Below, piece after piece: positions 63,701 to 64,000 of a DNA stretch of 64,000 nt. The position numbers and the translations under genes are program-made. The notes under the pieces were generated by a model, which ran no database searches, was not told the DNA's origin, and saw only the letters and a list, made by a program, of their open reading frames with translations. This stretch comes from Dryomyza anilis (lineage: Eukaryota > Arthropoda > Insecta > Diptera > Dryomyzidae), in NCBI GenBank assembly GCA_951804985.1, contig OX638131.1, forward strand, positions 62,133,500-62,197,499. The letters are read 5' to 3'. Each line of letters opens with the position of its first letter. The stretch's first letter is position 1.

Positions 63701-64000
63701 AAAGATCAAAAAGATCAAAAAGGATCAAAAAGATCAAAAAGATCAAAAAAATGGAAAAGATCAAAAAAGATCGAAAAGATCGAAAAGATCAAAAAGATCA
63801 AAAAGATCAAAAAGATCAAAAGGATCAAAAAGATCAAAAAGATCAAAAGGATCAAAAAGATCAAAAAGATCAAAAAGATCAAAAAGATGGAAAAGATCAA
63901 AAAAGATCAAAAAGATCGAAAAGATCAAAAAGATCAAAGAGATCAAAAAGATCAAAAAGATCAAAAAGATCAAAAAGATCAAAAAGATCAAAAAGATCAA
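51791..64000. repeat. Satellite domain II with ten-base units and AAAAGGATC variants
   Basis: From about 51,791 the AGAAAAAAAAGC signature disappears. Instead there are clusters of consecutive ten-base units (AAAAAAGATC at about 51,805, 53,465 and 56,415-56,490), many AAAAGGATC units, 'aaaaaatggaaaagatc' blocks and 'gatcaagaagatc'. The same block start recurs at about 57,953, 61,450 and 62,902. Domain II is therefore a separately amplified subfamily. Confidence 0.85.
60861..63756. repeat. Two tandem copies of a ~1.45-kb higher-order repeat
   Basis: Matching landmarks lie at 60861/62304 (atgatcaaaaaaatggaaaag), 61450/62902 (gatggaaaagatcaaaaaag) and 61736/63188 (atgatcgaaaagatc), offset by 1443, 1452 and 1452 bp. 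The order of variant units is the same in both copies apart from small changes in run length. A third copy may start near 63,750. Confidence 0.85.

Larger units (their letters stand above)
20025..64000. repeat. Giant 9-bp satellite array, unit AAAAAGATC
   Basis: From the junction after gcggaatcgcc the sequence is a continuous array of AAAAAGATC and one- or two-base variants up to the right edge, so the true length is unknown. Common variants are GATCGAAAA, GATCAGAAA, GATCAAAGA, GATCATAAA, GATGGAAAA, GATAGAAAA, GATCAAATA, GACCAAAAA, GATTAAAAA and, late in the array, AAAAGGATC. Eight- and ten-base units occur and shift the phase. Unit GC is about 22%, and the plus strand is two-thirds A. There is no gene within. 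The long apparent frames encode KKI, QKD or SKR repeats rightward and LIF or LFD repeats leftward, all direct readings of the unit. Such arrays are typical of centromeric or pericentromeric heterochromatin. Confidence 0.98.

Noticed and set aside
20025..64000. Dozens of frames of 60 to 1705 codons encoding KKI, QKD, SKR, LIF or LFD repeats
   Set aside because: They are direct readings of a 9-bp repeat in which five of six frames lack stops. They overlap each other on both strands and have no unique sequence or domain.
20025..64000. CRISPR array or other repeat-spacer system
   Set aside because: There are no unique spacers. The repeat is contiguous, 9 bp, in a eukaryotic context, and no cas genes are present.
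20025..64000. Telomeric repeat array
   Set aside because: The unit AAAAAGATC does not resemble TTAGG or other known telomere repeats, and it lacks a G-rich strand.

Overview
The window is eukaryotic repeat-dominated DNA, most likely from an insect and probably a fly. This rests on three things: the AT-rich composition, degenerate Ty3/Gypsy and jockey/CR1-type retroelements of the kind common in Diptera, and a hAT element with exact 8-bp target duplications. I see no intact host protein gene, no tRNA or rRNA, and nothing prokaryotic such as an operon, ribosome binding site or CRISPR array. The species is not determined.

Layout. Positions 1-9449 are AT-rich intergenic DNA with several short inverted-repeat elements and local tandem repeats. 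The clearest part is a cluster at about 4449-7061 of foldback-like elements that share ends of the type TA|CACACAGAAAA, with a related element at 7909-8773. A GC-richer island at about 3740-4448 could be a host gene fragment or first exon. Positions 9454-17513 hold one leftward Ty3/Gypsy LTR retrotransposon. A 4-bp duplication (atat) and TGTAA/TTACA LTR ends bound it. It is dead: frameshifts and stops throughout, the RNase H region deleted, most of the 3' LTR deleted, a TA microsatellite in the protease, and a rightward LINE lying inside gag. Positions 17720-19273 are a non-autonomous hAT element with duplication ATGAAAAT. It carries, pointing left, a heat-shock-type promoter: phased HSE pentamers, a TATA box, an initiator and an AT-rich leader. 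Positions 19441-20024 are about 5.5 copies of a ~100-bp tandem repeat rich in GGACATGTCC.

From about 20025 to the right edge (about 44 kb, 69% of the window) everything is one satellite of the 9-bp unit AAAAAGATC, at most about 4,900 units. Because the period is a multiple of three and three of three plus frames and two of three minus frames lack stops, it yields very long apparent ORFs (up to 1705 codons). These are arithmetic by-products, not genes. The array has internal structure: a diverged left edge, domain I (to about 51.79 kb) with recurring signature blocks, and domain II (from about 51.79 kb) with different variant units and a ~1.45-kb tandem higher-order repeat at its end.

The window reads as the edge of a heterochromatic satellite block, with the usual graveyard of nested transposons on its flank. 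The most unusual items are the 9-bp GATC-bearing satellite and its higher-order structure, the heat-shock promoter inside the hAT element, and the interleaved arms of the foldback cluster. No genes work together as a pathway here.
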